From contig JAKASG010000028.1 in the NCBI GenBank assembly GCA_021828285.1, positions 1 through 35,087 of the forward strand: a stretch of 35,087 nucleotides of DNA, written 5' to 3'. Below the pieces are notes generated by a model. The model ran no database searches. It had not been told where the DNA came from and saw nothing but the letters and a program-made list of their open reading frames with translations. The stretch comes from Acidobacteriota bacterium. Its GTDB lineage: Bacteria > Acidobacteriota > Terriglobia > UBA7540. Both the position numbers and the translations under genes were made by a program. Below, piece after piece: positions 1 through 9,910 of this stretch (the first letter of the stretch is position 1; each line of letters begins with the position of its first letter).

Positions 1-1
1 G

Positions 2-118
2 AAGGCCATCGATCAGTTCGTGGCTGCCTATAATCTGACGGCAGCCCCCTTTGAATGGAGAAAGACTGTGGTTCATCCTACAGCTCCCAAACGTTATTAC
101 GCGAACTTGCGCAACTAA
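2..118 (+). pseudogene. C-terminal end of an IS630-type transposase, cut by the window edge
   Basis: The frame starting at base 2 is open from the window edge to a TAA at 116-118 and encodes 38 residues. The string AIDQFVAAYN, followed by PFEW and a basic tail, resembles the C-terminus of IS630/Tc1-type DDE transposases, where an IDxFVxxYN segment precedes a final W-x-K motif. Only the tail is visible, so it is not possible to say whether the element is intact to the left. The catalytic DDE residues would lie outside the window. The gdhA start follows 79 bp downstream on the same strand, so the right end of the element should lie in 119-197. Confidence 0.6.
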
Positions 119-142
119 GCACTAGCCCGTTCAGACACCATT

Positions 143-151
143 TGTTATACT
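143..151 (+). promoter_or_regulatory. extended -10 element for gdhA
   Basis: TG-T-TATACT is a good match to an extended -10 (TGnTATAAT). No convincing -35 is seen 17 bp upstream, as usual for this promoter class. The predicted transcription start is near 158, giving a leader of about 40 nt to the ATG at 198. It lies only 25 bp after the transposase stop codon, so the element's end may have supplied or replaced the promoter. Confidence 0.45.
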
Positions 152-197
152 TTGAGGCGCGTTGGGCGCGACAGGCGCCGGCGGGGGCGGGGGCACC

Positions 198-1463
<1,266 letters not shown>

Positions 1464-1540
1464 CGCCGCCGCCCGCCGGGCGTTTGCACTCCTCGTCACA
1501 CGTTGAGCCCGGCGTGCCGCGCTTACCGGTTGCTGAAAAA

Positions 1541-1555
1541 CACGTTTGAAACGTG
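1541..1555. repeat. 15-bp perfect palindrome at the edge of a dispersed-repeat element
   Basis: CACGTTTGAAACGTG is a perfect inverted repeat with 7-bp arms around a single central base. It overlaps by two bases the larger nested palindrome at 1554-1639 and is probably its left border, or part of the same repeat unit. Confidence 0.5.
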
Positions 1556-1639
1556 TCATTCCGAGCGCAGCCAGGAATCTCACTCTGAGATTTGAGACGA
1601 GGCGAGATTCCTCGGCCAAAAATCGGCCTCGGAAGGACA
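1554..1639. repeat. 86-bp nested palindromic element (REP/MITE-like) between gdhA and mnmG
   Basis: The outer arms TGTCATTCCGAG (1554-1565) and CTCGGAAGGACA (1628-1639) are inverted repeats matching at 11 of 12 positions. The inner arms AGGAATCTC (1573-1581) and GAGATTCCT (1604-1612) match perfectly. The whole can fold into one long imperfect hairpin. Words like TCATTCCGAGCG and AGGAATCTC are, from memory, part of repeats scattered through acidobacterial intergenic DNA. No second copy is found in this window. It carries no open reading frame and ends 25 bp before the mnmG -10 element. Confidence 0.6.
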
Positions 1640-1663
1640 GGCTGCACGGATTCTCGAGCGCTC

Positions 1664-1672
1664 TGCTAAAAT
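1664..1672 (+). promoter_or_regulatory. extended -10 element for mnmG
   Basis: TG-C-TAAAAT matches an extended -10 with no recognisable -35. The predicted start near 1679 leaves a short leader of 10-26 nt, depending on which mnmG start codon is used. Confidence 0.45.
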
Positions 1673-1704
1673 AATCCATTCGCGGGAAATTGGAAAAAGC
1701 GGAA

Positions 1705-3696
1705 ATGCAGGGTTACAGCGAACATTACGATGTTGTGGTCGTAGGCGCGGGACATGCGGGCGTCGAAGCGGCGATGGCCGCGGCGCGGATGGGCCTGAAG
1801 GCCGCGCTCTACACGATCAATCTCGATCTGATTTGCCAGATGTCCTGCAATCCTGCCGTGGGCGGAATCGCCAAGGGACATCTGGTGCGCGAAGTGGACG
1901 CGCTCGGCGGAGTGATGGGCGAAGTGATTGACGCGGTCGGCATTCAATTCCGGTTGCTCAACACGAGCCGCGGCCCGGCCGTGTGGTCGCCGCGCGCGCA
2001 GGCGGATAAGAAAGCCTATCGCATCAAAATGCGCCAAACGCTCGAGGCCGAACCGAACCTGCGCATCAAGCAGGCGGAGGTGGTGGAACTGATCCTCGAG
2101 GACTGCCATGCGGGCGACGCGGCCGCACCAAGTTACGGCGCGGCGCCGAGGCGCGTGCGCGGCGTCCGGCTGCGCGACGGACGAACGGTTGAGGCGAGTG
2201 CCGTGGTCATCACGACGGGAACGTTCCTGAACGGTCTGGTCCACTGCGGCGAGCAGACGTATCCCGCGGGCCGATCGGGCGAACCGCCGTCGGTGATGCT
2301 CGGGGAAGCGCTTCGCAAGCTGGGATTCGAAGTCGGCCGGCTGAAGACGGGCACGCCGCCGCGGCTCGACCGGCGCACAATTGATTTCTCGCAATTCGAG
2401 GAGCAGAGGGGGGATCCGCTCCCGACGCCCTTCAGCTTCCGCACGCGCGCCATCACGCAACCGCAGACGGCTTGCTGGCTCGCGGCCACGAATGCCGAGA
2501 CGCATCGCATCATCCGGGAGAATCTCAGCCGCTCGCCGCTCTACTCGGGGAAAATCAAGAGCATCGGCCCGCGCTATTGCCCTTCAATCGAAGACAAGGT
2601 GGTGAAATTCGCGGATAAGCCGCACCACCAGATCTTTCTCGAGCCGGAGGGCCTGGACACGAACGAAATTTACGTCAACGGCATGTCCACCTCGATGCCG
2701 ATTGACGCGCAGGCGCGGATGATCGCTTCCATTCCCGGTCTCGAAAACGCGGACATGATTCGGCCGGGCTACGCCATCGAATACGACATGGTGCAGCCGA
2801 CGGAACTCGCCCCGTGGCTTGAGACGAAGAAAATGCGGAATTTGTTTCTCGCGGGACAGATCAACGGCACGACGGGTTATGAAGAGGCGGCGTGCCAGGG
2901 CCTGATGGCCGGCATCAACGCGGGCTTGCGCGTCATGGAGCGCGAGCCGCTGGTGATTGACCGCACGCAAGGCTACACGGGGATTTTGATTGACGATCTG
3001 GTTTCGAAGGGCGTGGACGAGCCTTACCGCATGTTCACGTCGCGCGCAGAATTCCGCCTGCATTTGAGAATTGACAACGCGGATGAACGGCTGACTCCGC
3101 TCGGCTATCGCGCCGGAACGATCGAAGAAAAACATTACCAGGCGTTTCTCGAAAAGCAGGCGCGCATTTCAGCGGCGACGAAATTTTTGCTTTCGACACG
3201 GCTCGATCCGGCGGGACCTGCGGGACGCGCGATTTATTTGAAGCTCGGTCTTCTGCGCGAAGGAGGGACCGCGCCGCTCACGGGCGCGCAACTGCTCAAG
3301 CGGCCGGAAGTCGGCATGGAGGATCTCCTTGCGTGGGTGAACGAAGCGCTCGCGCGGCAGGGACTCGAAGAGCTCGGCGGCAATGCGGGCGGACTTTTCG
3401 AACGGGAGGAAGCGCGGCGCATCGAAACCGATTTCAAATACGAAGGATATTTGCAACAGCAGCAGAAACAGATTGAACGCATGAGGCGCGCCGAAGCTCG
3501 CGTCATTCCCGAGAGCTTCGATTACCGCAAAATTTCCGGGCTTTCGCGCGAAGTCGTCGAGAAATTCACCAAAGTCCGGCCGCGCACGCTCGGCCAGGCG
3601 CTGCGGATTCCGGGCGTCACGCCCGCGGCCGTCTCACTCGTGAACGTTTACATCGAAATCTTCCAGCGCCGCGGCGCGGAACAGCCCTCCGCCTGA
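1705..3696 (+). CDS. mnmG: tRNA uridine-5-carboxymethylaminomethyl modification enzyme MnmG (GidA)
   Basis: This 663-residue FAD protein works with the GTPase MnmE to install the carboxymethylaminomethyl group at C5 of wobble uridine 34 in tRNAs. The N-terminal FAD motif GAGHAG is at 14-19. The SCNPAVGG segment contains Cys48, and [10 protein letters not shown] contains Cys292; these correspond to the two conserved cysteines of the family. [20 protein letters not shown] and [10 protein letters not shown] are further family signatures, and the Lys/Glu-rich helical C-terminal domain that binds MnmE is present. The start is uncertain: a TTG at 1690, in frame, would add five residues. The ATG at 1705 is preferred by analogy with homologues that begin a few residues before the YDVVVVG strand. 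No partner gene (mnmE, rsmG) is adjacent; the next gene is convergent. Confidence 0.96.
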   Translation: MQGYSEHYDVVVVGAGHAGVEAAMAAARMGLKAALYTINLDLICQMSCNPAVGGIAKGHLVREVDALGGVMGEVIDAVGIQFRLLNTSRGPAVWSPRAQADKKAYRIKMRQTLEAEPNLRIKQAEVVELILEDCHAGDAAAPSYGAAPRRVRGVRLRDGRTVEASAVVITTGTFLNGLVHCGEQTYPAGRSGEPPSVMLGEALRKLGFEVGRLKTGTPPRLDRRTIDFSQFEEQRGDPLPTPFSFRTRAITQPQTACWLAATNAETHRIIRENLSRSPLYSGKIKSIGPRYCPSIEDKVVKFADKPHHQIFLEPEGLDTNEIYVNGMSTSMPIDAQARMIASIPGLENADMIRPGYAIEYDMVQPTELAPWLETKKMRNLFLAGQINGTTGYEEAACQGLMAGINAGLRVMEREPLVIDRTQGYTGILIDDLVSKGVDEPYRMFTSRAEFRLHLRIDNADERLTPLGYRAGTIEEKHYQAFLEKQARISAATKFLLSTRLDPAGPAGRAIYLKLGLLREGGTAPLTGAQLLKRPEVGMEDLLAWVNEALARQGLEELGGNAGGLFEREEARRIETDFKYEGYLQQQQKQIERMRRAEARVIPESFDYRKISGLSREVVEKFTKVRPRTLGQALRIPGVTPAAVSLVNVYIEIFQRRGAEQPSA

Positions 3697-3765
3697 CCCG
3701 CTGCGCCCCATTCGCTCGTCCTTCTCACTCCGAAGATATTTCAGCAACTGCCCGAGCTTCGAGCG

Positions 3766-5058
3766 CTACGCCGCCTGCGAAGGCGCGGAGACCTGGCCGA
3801 GGACCCAGCGCGTGCTGACGGATTTCGGCCGAAAGAGGGGCGTTCCGACCGCGCGATTGAGGATGAGTTGAGCGGACATTCCGAGCGCCCGCGATACGCC
3901 GAACAGAACGGTGTAGTAATCGAACTCCTTCAGGTCGTAATGATAAAGGAGCGATCCGGAAATCGCGTCCACGTTGGGCCAGGGATCCTTGACGTGTCCG
4001 TGCTGCTTGAGAATGCCCGGCGTCAAAGCGAAGATGCGATCCGCGATGCGGAACATTTCCTCGGTCTTGGCGGCGCGTTCGCCGAATGCGTGGAAAGCCG
4101 TGAAGCGCGGATCGGTGACCCGCAGGACCGCGTGGCCGTATCCCGGGATGACGAATCCCTCTTTCAGCCGGCCCCAGAGGAATTCGCTCAACTGAGCATC
4201 CGTTGGAACTCCGCCGAATTTCTTGCGGATTTCGAGGACGAAGTGCAGGCTTTCCTGGTTGGCGAGGCCGTGCAACGGGCCGGCCAGGCCGTTCAATCCC
4301 GCCGAAACCGCGTAATAGGCGTCGGAAAGCGCGGAGCCGACGGTGTGGCAGGTGAACGCGCTGACGTTGCCGCCTTCATGGTCGCAGTGGAGTGTGAGAT
4401 AAAGGCGGATCAGGTTGGCGAATTCGCCGGTAGCGTCAGGCAAGCCGAGCATCTGCGCGAAATCCGCGCCCCAATCGAGCTTGGGATTCGAGGGCAAAAA
4501 GCGGCTCTTGCCGGTGTGCAGCCGGTAGATGGCGGCGGCAATCGCCGGCAGCTTTCCGAGCAGCGCGAGTGAATCTTCGAGCGTCGCCTCCCAGTATTCG
4601 TCCTTGTGCATGCCTTCCGCATAACGGCGGCGAAAGACGGATTCACGCTCAAGCGTCACGATGGCGGCGCTGAACATCGCCATCGGATGAGCGTCGGGCG
4701 GCATCGCACGGAGAATCCTCCAGATGTAGTCGGGAACTTCCGCCCGGGCGCGAAGCTCGCTTTGCAGGCTCTCGAGCTGGCTTTTGTTCGGAAGCTCGCC
4801 CGTCGTGAGGAGAAAGAAAATTTCTTCGGGCAAGCGCGCCGCCAGTTCGGCGATCGGCTTTCCCCGGATGATGAGGCCCTGATCGGGATCCACCACTGAG
4901 GTATCGCAGACCAGCCCGCAGACGCCGCGCAGCCCTCCAAAGAGCTGGGCAATCTTGACTTCCGAAATCACGCGGTCACCGCTCGCTTTGATGATCTCCT
5001 CGCGCTGCTTTCGCAACTGCGGGATTTGTTCCTTGAGTTTATCTCTTAGCGCTCCCAT
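3766..5058 (-). CDS. gltA: citrate synthase, mitochondrial-like type
   Basis: This 430-residue enzyme condenses oxaloacetate with acetyl-CoA to citrate, the entry step of the TCA cycle. The catalytic triad is visible as His263 (GPLHGLANQE), His309 (GYGHAVLR) and Asp364 (PNVDAISG). The blocks HCDHEGGNVSAF, GLAGPLHGLANQE and YYTVLFGVSRALG are nearly those of animal mitochondrial citrate synthase rather than the hexameric, NADH-inhibited proteobacterial GltA. This suggests a dimeric enzyme not allosterically controlled by NADH, which is inference from family behaviour. AGGAGA is placed 5 bp before the ATG and fixes the start. It lies 50 bp downstream of the malic enzyme gene on the same strand, consistent with a shared transcript for central carbon flow. 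Confidence 0.95.
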   Translation of the reverse strand: MGALRDKLKEQIPQLRKQREEIIKASGDRVISEVKIAQLFGGLRGVCGLVCDTSVVDPDQGLIIRGKPIAELAARLPEEIFFLLTTGELPNKSQLESLQSELRARAEVPDYIWRILRAMPPDAHPMAMFSAAIVTLERESVFRRRYAEGMHKDEYWEATLEDSLALLGKLPAIAAAIYRLHTGKSRFLPSNPKLDWGADFAQMLGLPDATGEFANLIRLYLTLHCDHEGGNVSAFTCHTVGSALSDAYYAVSAGLNGLAGPLHGLANQESLHFVLEIRKKFGGVPTDAQLSEFLWGRLKEGFVIPGYGHAVLRVTDPRFTAFHAFGERAAKTEEMFRIADRIFALTPGILKQHGHVKDPWPNVDAISGSLLYHYDLKEFDYYTVLFGVSRALGMSAQLILNRAVGTPLFRPKSVSTRWVLGQVSAPSQAA

Positions 5059-5108
5059 AAATTTCTCCTTTCATTTCGTTCAAGCTTGGGCGGCGACCTG
5101 GGCGCGCG

Positions 5109-7397
5109 TCACGCCGCGGACTCCTTTCGCCGGACGCTCCGCAAGGCGGTGATGCCTTGGGCGTGATGGACGGCGATGGCCGTCATGTTCACGATGTCTT
5201 CTACCGCGTCGCCACGCTGGAGGACGTGAACCGGCTTCGAAAGGCCGACGAGAATCGGCCCGAGCGATTCCGCGCCCCCGATGCGCGCCATGAGTTTGTA
5301 AGCGATATTGGCGGCTTCGAGGCTCGGAAAAATCAGCACGTTCGCGCCGCCGTGAAGCGACGAAAACGGGTAATCTCGCTCGAGAATCTCGGGCGTGACC
5401 GCCGTATCCGCCATCATCTCTCCGTCCACCATGATTTCCGGATGGATCTCGCGCAAGATCTCCGCCGCGCGGCGCATTTTCTGCGCCCGAGGATGCGCCG
5501 TGCTGCCGAAATTTGAAAACGAGAGCATGGCCACTCGCGGCTCGAGGTTGAAGTCGCGCGCCACCTCCGCGGCAAGAAGCGCGATTTCCGCAAGATCCTC
5601 GCTCGAAGGCTCGATGTTCACGGTGGTGTCGGAAAAAACGTAGACCTGCTGCTTCGTCACAATGACGTAAACGCCGGAAACGCGCCGGACATTCTGGCGC
5701 AGCCGGATGATCTGGAGCGCGGGCCGGATGGTCTCCGGATAGTGCTGCGAGACGCCCGCAAGAAAGCCGTCGGCGTCGCCGAGGCGCACCATCATGGCCC
5801 CGAAATAATTCGGATTGAGCATCTGCTCTTCCGCCTCGTGGTGCGTGACGCCGTGGCGCCGGCGCAGACCGTAGAATTCTTCCACGTAGTCGGCGAGGCG
5901 TGGCGAGCGCGCCGGGTCAATGGTCTCGGGTTCGAACTGGCGCAGCCCCAGCTCGGCGAGCTTGGCGCGAATGACGTCCGCGCGGCCGATGAGGATGGGC
6001 CGCGCGATTTTTTCCGTGGTCACCTGGTAGCACGCGCGGAGGATTTTTTCGTGCTCGCCCTCGGAAAAGACGATTCGCTTCGGGTCCGTCTTCGCCCGCT
6101 GGCGGACGCTTTGCATCACTTCATAAGTTCTTCCGAGCCGCTGCGCGAGCTGATCGCGGTAGGCGCTGAGGTCGAGCTCCGTCCGCGCCACGCCCGTGCG
6201 CATCGCCGCTTCCGCCACCGCCGAGGACTCACGGATCAGCACGCGCGGGTCGAACGGCTTGGGGATGATGTATTCCGCGCCGAATTCCAGGCGCTTGATC
6301 CCGTAAGCGCGCAGCACGGAATCGGGCACGTCTTCGCGCGCCAGGTCCGCGAGCGCGCGCGTTGCCGCAATTTCCATCTCCGGATTGATCGTCCGCGCCC
6401 GCACGTCGAGTGCGCCGCGGAAAATAAAGGGAAAGCCCAGCACGTTATTCACCTGGTTCGGATAATCGGAGCGTCCCGTTGCCACAATGACGTCCGTACG
6501 CGCCGCTCGCGCCTCGTCATAGCCGATTTCCGGATCGGGATTCGCAAGCGCGAAAATGATGGGCCGCTCGCCCATCGTGCGGACCATTTCCGCGGTCACG
6601 CATCCGCCCACAGAGAGACCGACGAAGACGTCGGCGCCCTTGAGCGCGTCGGCCAGCGTTCGCGCATCCGTTGGGGCCGCGAGCGCGGCTTTATAAGGAT
6701 TCATCCCCTTTGTTCGTCCTTGATAAACCACGCCCTCGGAATCCGCGAGAAGCACGTTTTCGCGCTTCACGCCGAGGCGGATGTAATGCTCGGCGCAAGC
6801 GATGCCGGAAGCGCCCGCCCCGTTGAAAACAACTCTTACGCGGCCGATATCCTTGCGGGCGAGTTCAAGCGCATTCACGAGCGCCGCGCCTGAAATGATC
6901 GCCGTGCCGTGCTGGTCGTCATGCATGACGGGAATCGCCATGGTCTTGCGAAGCGTCTCTTCGATCTGGAAACATTCGGGCGCTTTGATGTCTTCGAGAT
7001 TGATGCCGCCGAAGGTGGGCTCGAGAAGCTGGCAGAGTCTGATGACGTCTTCGGGATCTTTCGATTGAACTTCGAGATCGAAAACGTCAATATCCGCGAA
7101 GCGCTTGAACAGGACCGCTTTGCCTTCCATGACGGGCTTGCCGGCCGCCGCGCCGATGTTGCCGAGCCCGAGCACCGCCGTCCCGTTGGAAACGACGGCA
7201 ACGAGATTCGCGCGCGCGGTGTATTCGAAGCTCAGATCCGGAGATTTTTCGATTTCCAGGCAAGGCGCCGCAACGCCCGGCGTGTACGCCAGGCTCAAAT
7301 CCCATTGGGTGCGGCAGGGTTTGGTGGCAACGACTTCAATTTTACCTTTGCGGCCGCGACGATGATACTCGAGCGCAGCCTGCTCGCGATTTTCCAT
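5109..7397 (-). CDS. maeB: NADP-type malic enzyme with C-terminal phosphotransacetylase-like domain
   Basis: This 762-residue protein oxidatively decarboxylates malate to pyruvate. The N-terminal malic domain (about 1-180) carries Tyr38 (AYTPGV), Lys93, the metal-binding ED pair at 135-136 ([11 protein letters not shown]) and HDDQHGTA at 159-166. The nucleotide-binding domain begins with [11 protein letters not shown] at about 191-201. Residues from roughly 430 on ([17 protein letters not shown] onward) form a phosphate acetyl/butyryltransferase-like domain that in E. coli MaeB is regulatory and binds acetyl-CoA. Length and layout match MaeB (about 760 residues). The ATG at 7397 is chosen because GAGGGGG lies just upstream; an in-frame extension to 7478 has no such signal. 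It is followed by gltA 50 bp downstream. Confidence 0.95.
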   Translation of the reverse strand: MENREQAALEYHRRGRKGKIEVVATKPCRTQWDLSLAYTPGVAAPCLEIEKSPDLSFEYTARANLVAVVSNGTAVLGLGNIGAAAGKPVMEGKAVLFKRFADIDVFDLEVQSKDPEDVIRLCQLLEPTFGGINLEDIKAPECFQIEETLRKTMAIPVMHDDQHGTAIISGAALVNALELARKDIGRVRVVFNGAGASGIACAEHYIRLGVKRENVLLADSEGVVYQGRTKGMNPYKAALAAPTDARTLADALKGADVFVGLSVGGCVTAEMVRTMGERPIIFALANPDPEIGYDEARAARTDVIVATGRSDYPNQVNNVLGFPFIFRGALDVRARTINPEMEIAATRALADLAREDVPDSVLRAYGIKRLEFGAEYIIPKPFDPRVLIRESSAVAEAAMRTGVARTELDLSAYRDQLAQRLGRTYEVMQSVRQRAKTDPKRIVFSEGEHEKILRACYQVTTEKIARPILIGRADVIRAKLAELGLRQFEPETIDPARSPRLADYVEEFYGLRRRHGVTHHEAEEQMLNPNYFGAMMVRLGDADGFLAGVSQHYPETIRPALQIIRLRQNVRRVSGVYVIVTKQQVYVFSDTTVNIEPSSEDLAEIALLAAEVARDFNLEPRVAMLSFSNFGSTAHPRAQKMRRAAEILREIHPEIMVDGEMMADTAVTPEILERDYPFSSLHGGANVLIFPSLEAANIAYKLMARIGGAESLGPILVGLSKPVHVLQRGDAVEDIVNMTAIAVHHAQGITALRSVRRKESAA

Positions 7398-7640
7398 AGC
7401 CCCCTCTTGCGGGAAACCCGGATTCGCTCCGGCAGCCCGCTCCTGCAAAATATTGCGCCGTTTCGGCGAAAGCGGCAATCACCGCCCTTCACCCAAACGA
7501 TACCGACCACTATAACTATAACTCCGCCCGCACTCGTTTCGTGCGCCCAAATATGCCGCAGACGGCCGGAAAACGCGCCAAGCCATTCTTCATGGTGCAT
7601 CAAAGAGGCAACCGATGCCGTGTGCGCCGTCACTCGCCCT

Positions 7641-7656
7641 TGTGACCGCCGTCACA
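7641..7656. promoter_or_regulatory. perfect CRP/FNR-family binding site TGTGA-N6-TCACA
   Basis: TGTGACCGCCGTCACA has the exact consensus half-sites of E. coli CRP (TGTGA, six bases, TCACA), and the symmetry extends one base further inward on each side. Its centre at 7648.5 is about 64 bp upstream of the start predicted from the TATAAT at 7701-7706, close to the class I position (-61.5) where CRP contacts the alpha subunit. The promoter lacks a -35 match, as expected for an activated promoter. Whether this organism's CRP-like regulators use this motif is inferred. Confidence 0.55.
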
Positions 7657-7700
7657 TGAGCGCGCAAACAAACAGAGCCGGACGCCGCGCAAAGCCGCGC

Positions 7701-7706
7701 TATAAT
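7701..7706 (+). promoter_or_regulatory. consensus -10 (TATAAT) for the HD-domain gene
   Basis: This is a perfect TATAAT with no recognisable -35 at 16-18 bp spacing. The predicted start is near 7713 and the leader about 17 nt, containing GAGGAG six bases before the ATG at 7730. Confidence 0.55.
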
Positions 7707-7729
7707 AAGCGGCGGCCGAGGAGCATCGA

Positions 7730-8284
7730 ATGGATCGAAAAGAAGCATGGAATCTGATGTGCGAGTACACCCAGAATGAAAATCTGCGCAAGCACATGAG
7801 GGCGGTCGAAGCCTGCATGGAGGCTTACGCGCGGAAATTCGGCGAAAATGAAGAGGTGTGGGCCGTCACCGGATTGCTGCACGATTTTGATTACGAAAAA
7901 TATCCGAATGCGCCCGACCATCCGCTCAAAGGCAGCGAGATTTTGCAAGAGAAAGGGGTATCCGAAGAAATTCGCCGCGCCATTCTCGGGCACGCGGATT
8001 ATTCCGGAGTTCCGAGAGACACGCGAATGGCGAAGGCGCTTTTTGCCTGCGACGAGCTGGCCGGATTTATCACCGCCTGCTCTCTTGTGAGGCCGGACCG
8101 CATCGCATCGCTCGAAGCCCGCTCGGTGCGCAAGCGGATGAAAGACAAGGCGTTCGCGCGCGCCGTCAGCCGCGAAGATATCGCAAAAGGCGCGGAAGAA
8201 TTGGGCGTGCCGCTCGATGAGCACATCGCCTTTTGCATTGAAGCCATGCGCGCCATCGCGCCGGAGCTTGGTCTCGCCGTGTAG
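7730..8284 (+). CDS. HD-domain protein, putative metal-dependent phosphohydrolase
   Basis: This 184-residue protein has the HD-superfamily metal-site pattern: His22 (KHM), the His51-Asp52 pair in GLLHDFDYEKYP, additional His64 and His88, and Asp108 (ACDEL). Proteins of this size and pattern are usually annotated as HD or HDIG hydrolases. Their substrates range from nucleotides to cyclic dinucleotides, and nothing here identifies the substrate. GAGGAG at six bases spacing supports the ATG. The upstream CRP-type site suggests expression under a cAMP or nutrient signal. The gene is monocistronic; it converges on the beta-CASP gene across a hairpin-forming repeat. The family is confident, the reaction unknown. 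Confidence 0.85.
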   Translation: MDRKEAWNLMCEYTQNENLRKHMRAVEACMEAYARKFGENEEVWAVTGLLHDFDYEKYPNAPDHPLKGSEILQEKGVSEEIRRAILGHADYSGVPRDTRMAKALFACDELAGFITACSLVRPDRIASLEARSVRKRMKDKAFARAVSREDIAKGAEELGVPLDEHIAFCIEAMRAIAPELGLAV

Positions 8285-8349
8285 CGCCCGCCTTCAGGCG
8301 GGCGCGGAAATAGCCGGACGCGGCACGCCCGCCTGAAGTCCGGCGCTAC
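8281..8349. repeat. compound palindromic repeat between convergent genes, possible bidirectional terminator
   Basis: GTAGCGCC (8281-8288) and GGCGCTAC (8342-8349) are perfect outer arms. Inside, GCGCCCGCC-TTCA-GGCGGGCGC (8284-8305) forms a 9-bp stem with a four-base loop, and a diverged half (GCCTGAAGTCCGGC) follows. The unit overlaps the stop codon of the HD gene and the stop of the beta-CASP gene, so it could fold in both transcripts. There is no T-run. The GTAGCGCC...CTTCAGG pattern resembles, from memory, dispersed acidobacterial palindromes. Confidence 0.6.
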
Positions 8350-9734
8350 AGATTAACCTTCTCAAGATACGCTGGCGCGCGGACGTTCCATTTCAGCTGA
8401 CTTGCGATTTTCTCCCGCAGAGATTCGCTGGCATGGGGTTCGCCGTGCGTCAAAAATGTCTGGCGGGGCGGTTTCTGAAAGCGGCCGAGCCAGCGCAGCA
8501 TCTCCTCGTAATCCGCGTGGCCGCTCAGGCTTTCCAGGCTTTCGATGCGCGCGCGCACGGGAATTTCCACGCCGTGCATCTTCACGATCTTGGCGCCGGA
8601 CTGAATCGCCTGGCCGCGCGTCCCCGCGGCCTGAAAACCCACAAATAAAATCGTATTGCGAGGGTCGGGCAGGCAGCGCGCGAGGTGATGCACCACGCGC
8701 CCGCCTGTGGCCATGCCGCTTGCCGAGATGATGATGGTCGGAAAATGAACGTCGTTCAGGGCCTTCGATTGCTCGACCGTGCGGTCGAAATGCACGTTCC
8801 GCTGCGAGAAAAGGCGAAGGCCGCCCTTTTCGAGTTCATCCACGCTCAGGTTGTGCTCTTCATGGTGCCGGCGGTAAAGATCGGTCGCGTCAATCGCCAT
8901 CGGGCTATCCACGTGAATCGGCAAAGACGGTATCTTCTCGCGCTCGATCAGCTCGCGGAAAAGAAACAGCAGTTCCTGCGTGCGTCCGATCGCGAACGAC
9001 GGAATCACCACCGTGCCGCCGCGCGCCGCCGTCTCACTGACGATTTGCGCGAGACGCTCGCGGACATCATCACGGGGATGCAGCCGGTCACCGTAGGTGG
9101 ATTCGCAGAGCATCACGTCCGCGGGCTCGGGAACGACGGGCTCGGGAATGATGATCTGCGGAAATCGCCCGACGTCGCCCGAGAAAAGGACGGTCGTTGC
9201 CTCGCCGTTCTCGCGGATGGCGACCTCAATCATCCGCGCACCCAGGATGTGGCCCGCGCGGAAAAATTTCAGCGAGAAATGCGGGGAAATCTCAAAAGGC
9301 TTCGATTCATCAACTGCGCGAAATCGGCCGAGTGATTGAACGGCGTCATCGTGCGTGTAGAGCGGCAGAGCGGGCTTGTGGCGGCTGAAACCTTTGATGT
9401 TCGCGTACTCGGCGTCTTCTTCCTGGATGTGGCCGGAGTCGGGAAGCACCAGCGCGGCCAAATCCACCGTCGCAGCGGTGGCAAAGATTTCGCCGCTGAA
9501 GCCGTCCTTGACGAATTTTGGGAAGTAGCCCGTGTGGTCGAGGTGCGCGTGGGTCAGGGCAATCCAGTGGATGGTTTTCGGCTCGATGGGAAGCGGATTC
9601 CAATTGCGCTCCCGCAGCTCTTTGGGGCCCTGGAAAAGCCCGCAATCTATCATCAGCCGCTCGCCCGCCGCTTCGAGCAGGTATTTTGATCCCGTCACCG
9701 TCCCCGTCGCGCCAAGAAATTGAAGGGTCGCCAT
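8346..9734 (-). CDS. beta-CASP metallo-beta-lactamase-fold protein (RNA-processing exonuclease-like)
   Basis: This 462-residue protein has the zinc-binding HxHxDH motif at 62-67 (THAHLDH), the metal histidine in AGHILGA, SGDVGRF, and CESTYGDR typical of the beta-CASP subgroup. SASGMATGGRVVHHL and SGHADYEEMLRWL supply the C-terminal CASP motifs. Bacterial and archaeal members related to CPSF73 and to Thermus TTHA0252 act as RNA endo- or exonucleases, so RNA cleavage is the likely activity. GAGAGG five bases before the ATG supports the start. An extended -10 lies just upstream at 9759-9767. The neighbours are unrelated in function, so context does not help. Confidence 0.88.
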   Translation of the reverse strand: MATLQFLGATGTVTGSKYLLEAAGERLMIDCGLFQGPKELRERNWNPLPIEPKTIHWIALTHAHLDHTGYFPKFVKDGFSGEIFATAATVDLAALVLPDSGHIQEEDAEYANIKGFSRHKPALPLYTHDDAVQSLGRFRAVDESKPFEISPHFSLKFFRAGHILGARMIEVAIRENGEATTVLFSGDVGRFPQIIIPEPVVPEPADVMLCESTYGDRLHPRDDVRERLAQIVSETAARGGTVVIPSFAIGRTQELLFLFRELIEREKIPSLPIHVDSPMAIDATDLYRRHHEEHNLSVDELEKGGLRLFSQRNVHFDRTVEQSKALNDVHFPTIIISASGMATGGRVVHHLARCLPDPRNTILFVGFQAAGTRGQAIQSGAKIVKMHGVEIPVRARIESLESLSGHADYEEMLRWLGRFQKPPRQTFLTHGEPHASESLREKIASQLKWNVRAPAYLEKVNL

Positions 9735-9758
9735 CGCAGCCTCTCATCGAGCCTGCGA

Positions 9759-9767
9759 ATCATAACA
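9759..9767 (-). promoter_or_regulatory. extended -10 element for the beta-CASP gene
   Basis: Read on the minus strand this is TG-T-TATGAT. The surrounding 11-mer GTGTTATGATT occurs again, also on the minus strand, upstream of the thiF-like gene. The predicted start is near 9752, giving a leader of about 18 nt. Confidence 0.45.
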
Positions 9768-9910
9768 CGGCGCGGCCGGAGCGGCGCGAGGAATCCGCTT
9801 TCTTGACGGCTTGAGGCGGGAAGCAGAAGGAATCGCCTGCTATCTTTGCAGGCCTTTGACGCGGAAAGCCCAGCTTGAGAATTGCCGCCCTGCGTTGCCC
9901 GCCGGTCAAT

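Larger units (their letters stand above)
7398..7729. other. 332-bp intergenic region between divergent maeB and the HD-domain gene
   Basis: No credible gene is seen. The region holds a perfect CRP-type palindrome (7641-7656) and a consensus TATAAT (7701-7706) serving the rightward gene. A short tandem repeat, TATAACTATAAC, lies near 7511-7522. I could not place a convincing maeB promoter on the minus strand. Confidence 0.6.

Noticed and set aside
162..197. Upstream TTG start for gdhA
   Set aside because: Adds a Gly-rich stretch not seen in the family, and the ATG at 198 gives the normal length.
3875..3890. Second copy of the TCATTCCGAG repeat
   Set aside because: The resemblance (ACATTCCGAGCGCC) is short, lies inside gltA coding sequence and has no paired arm.
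5742..6893. 383-codon plus-strand frame opposite maeB
   Set aside because: It is fully antisense to a clear malic enzyme, has an Arg/His-rich composition typical of GC-rich shadow frames and no recognisable motifs.
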